Source: an uncultured Novosphingobium sp.
Lineage (GTDB): Bacteria > Pseudomonadota > Alphaproteobacteria > Sphingomonadales > Sphingomonadaceae
Assembly (NCBI GenBank): GCA_937860195.1
Contig: CALMBN010000009.1
Coordinates: 1 to 5,491, forward strand
DNA: 5,491 nucleotides
Reading direction: 5' to 3'
Shown here: positions 5,429 through 5,491 of the stretch, piece after piece
Layout: each line of letters begins with the position of its first letter
Position numbering within the stretch: position 1 is the stretch's first letter
Position numbers and translations under genes: made by a program
The notes under the pieces: model-generated
What the model was told of the DNA's origin: nothing
Seen by the model: the letters and a program-made list of their open reading frames with translations, nothing else
Databases searched by the model: none

Positions 5429-5491
5429 CGTCCGCACTTGGCCATCCGCTGGGCCACGAGCGGAATTTCCCAGGCGCCGGGCACCCAGGCC
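5350..5491 (-). CDS. ribH: 6,7-dimethyl-8-ribityllumazine synthase (RibH), internal fragment
   Basis: Read leftward from the right edge, the minus strand encodes AWVPGAWEIPLVAQRMAKCG, then RYAAVICLGAVIRGETTH, then DEHINRAVS. These match RibH: PGAxEIPL begins the substrate-binding segment, and GAVIRGETTH is the phosphate-binding loop ending in the catalytic histidine. RibH condenses 5-amino-6-ribitylamino-uracil with dihydroxybutanone phosphate in riboflavin synthesis and is about 150-160 residues long. Only about 47 central residues are visible: the N-terminus lies beyond the window, and after Ser (base 5350) the frame passes into the antisense of the EamA gene, losing the C-terminal portion. 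The reading frame itself stays open to a stop at 5160-5158, but that stretch is not RibH. The DEHINRAVS stretch differs from the HFEIVANES-like form I expect in Sphingomonadales, which hints at a different source. Confidence 0.85.

Noticed and set aside
1..5491. CRISPR arrays, tRNA or rRNA genes, insertion sequences
   Set aside because: No regularly spaced repeats, no cloverleaf-like or rRNA-like stretches and no transposase motifs or terminal inverted repeats were seen; nearly all bases are explained by protein-coding genes.

Overview
The window looks like high-GC alphaproteobacterial chromosome, most likely from a Sphingomonadales-type organism. That placement rests on base composition, use of GTG and TTG starts, and the general look of the glycosyltransferase and EamA proteins; it is my recognition and was not tested by search.

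Most of the window (about 1-4936) is one tightly packed minus-strand operon, read from right to left. It starts with a GT2 polyprenyl-phosphate sugar synthase-like enzyme (3920-4915 or 3920-4936). Next, through an ATGA overlap, comes a large multi-spanning GT-C/ArnT-like membrane glycosyltransferase (2253-3923). After a 59-base gap comes a class I SAM-dependent methyltransferase (1522-2193). Four bases further on is a PF03706-type (lysylphosphatidylglycerol synthase TM / flippase-like) membrane protein (600-1517). Directly abutting that, as TAAATG, is a GT4-type glycosyltransferase that runs off the left edge (1-599). The inferred job is building and modifying a lipid-linked surface glycan or glycolipid: the GT2 would charge a polyprenyl phosphate with a sugar, the GT-C would use it on the periplasmic side, and the other three would tailor or move the product. 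The substrate cannot be read from the sequence. The three downstream genes look clearly less GC-rich than the two upstream ones, so the operon may be composite.

A short divergent intergenic region (4937-5032) holds an imperfect dyad. It is followed on the plus strand by the first third of an EamA/DMT-family transporter (from a TTG start at 5033). That gene stops making sense at about 5350-5360. From there to the right edge the minus strand encodes the central part of 6,7-dimethyl-8-ribityllumazine synthase (RibH), with its active-site signature. The two broken genes meet tail to tail across about 11 bases that fit both coding sequences. This is either a real microhomology-type rearrangement or, more likely, a chimeric contig end.

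I saw no RNA gene, CRISPR array, insertion sequence or convincing terminator. The most notable items are the EamA/ribH junction and the five-gene glycan cluster, whose exact gene combination I do not recognise as a named system.
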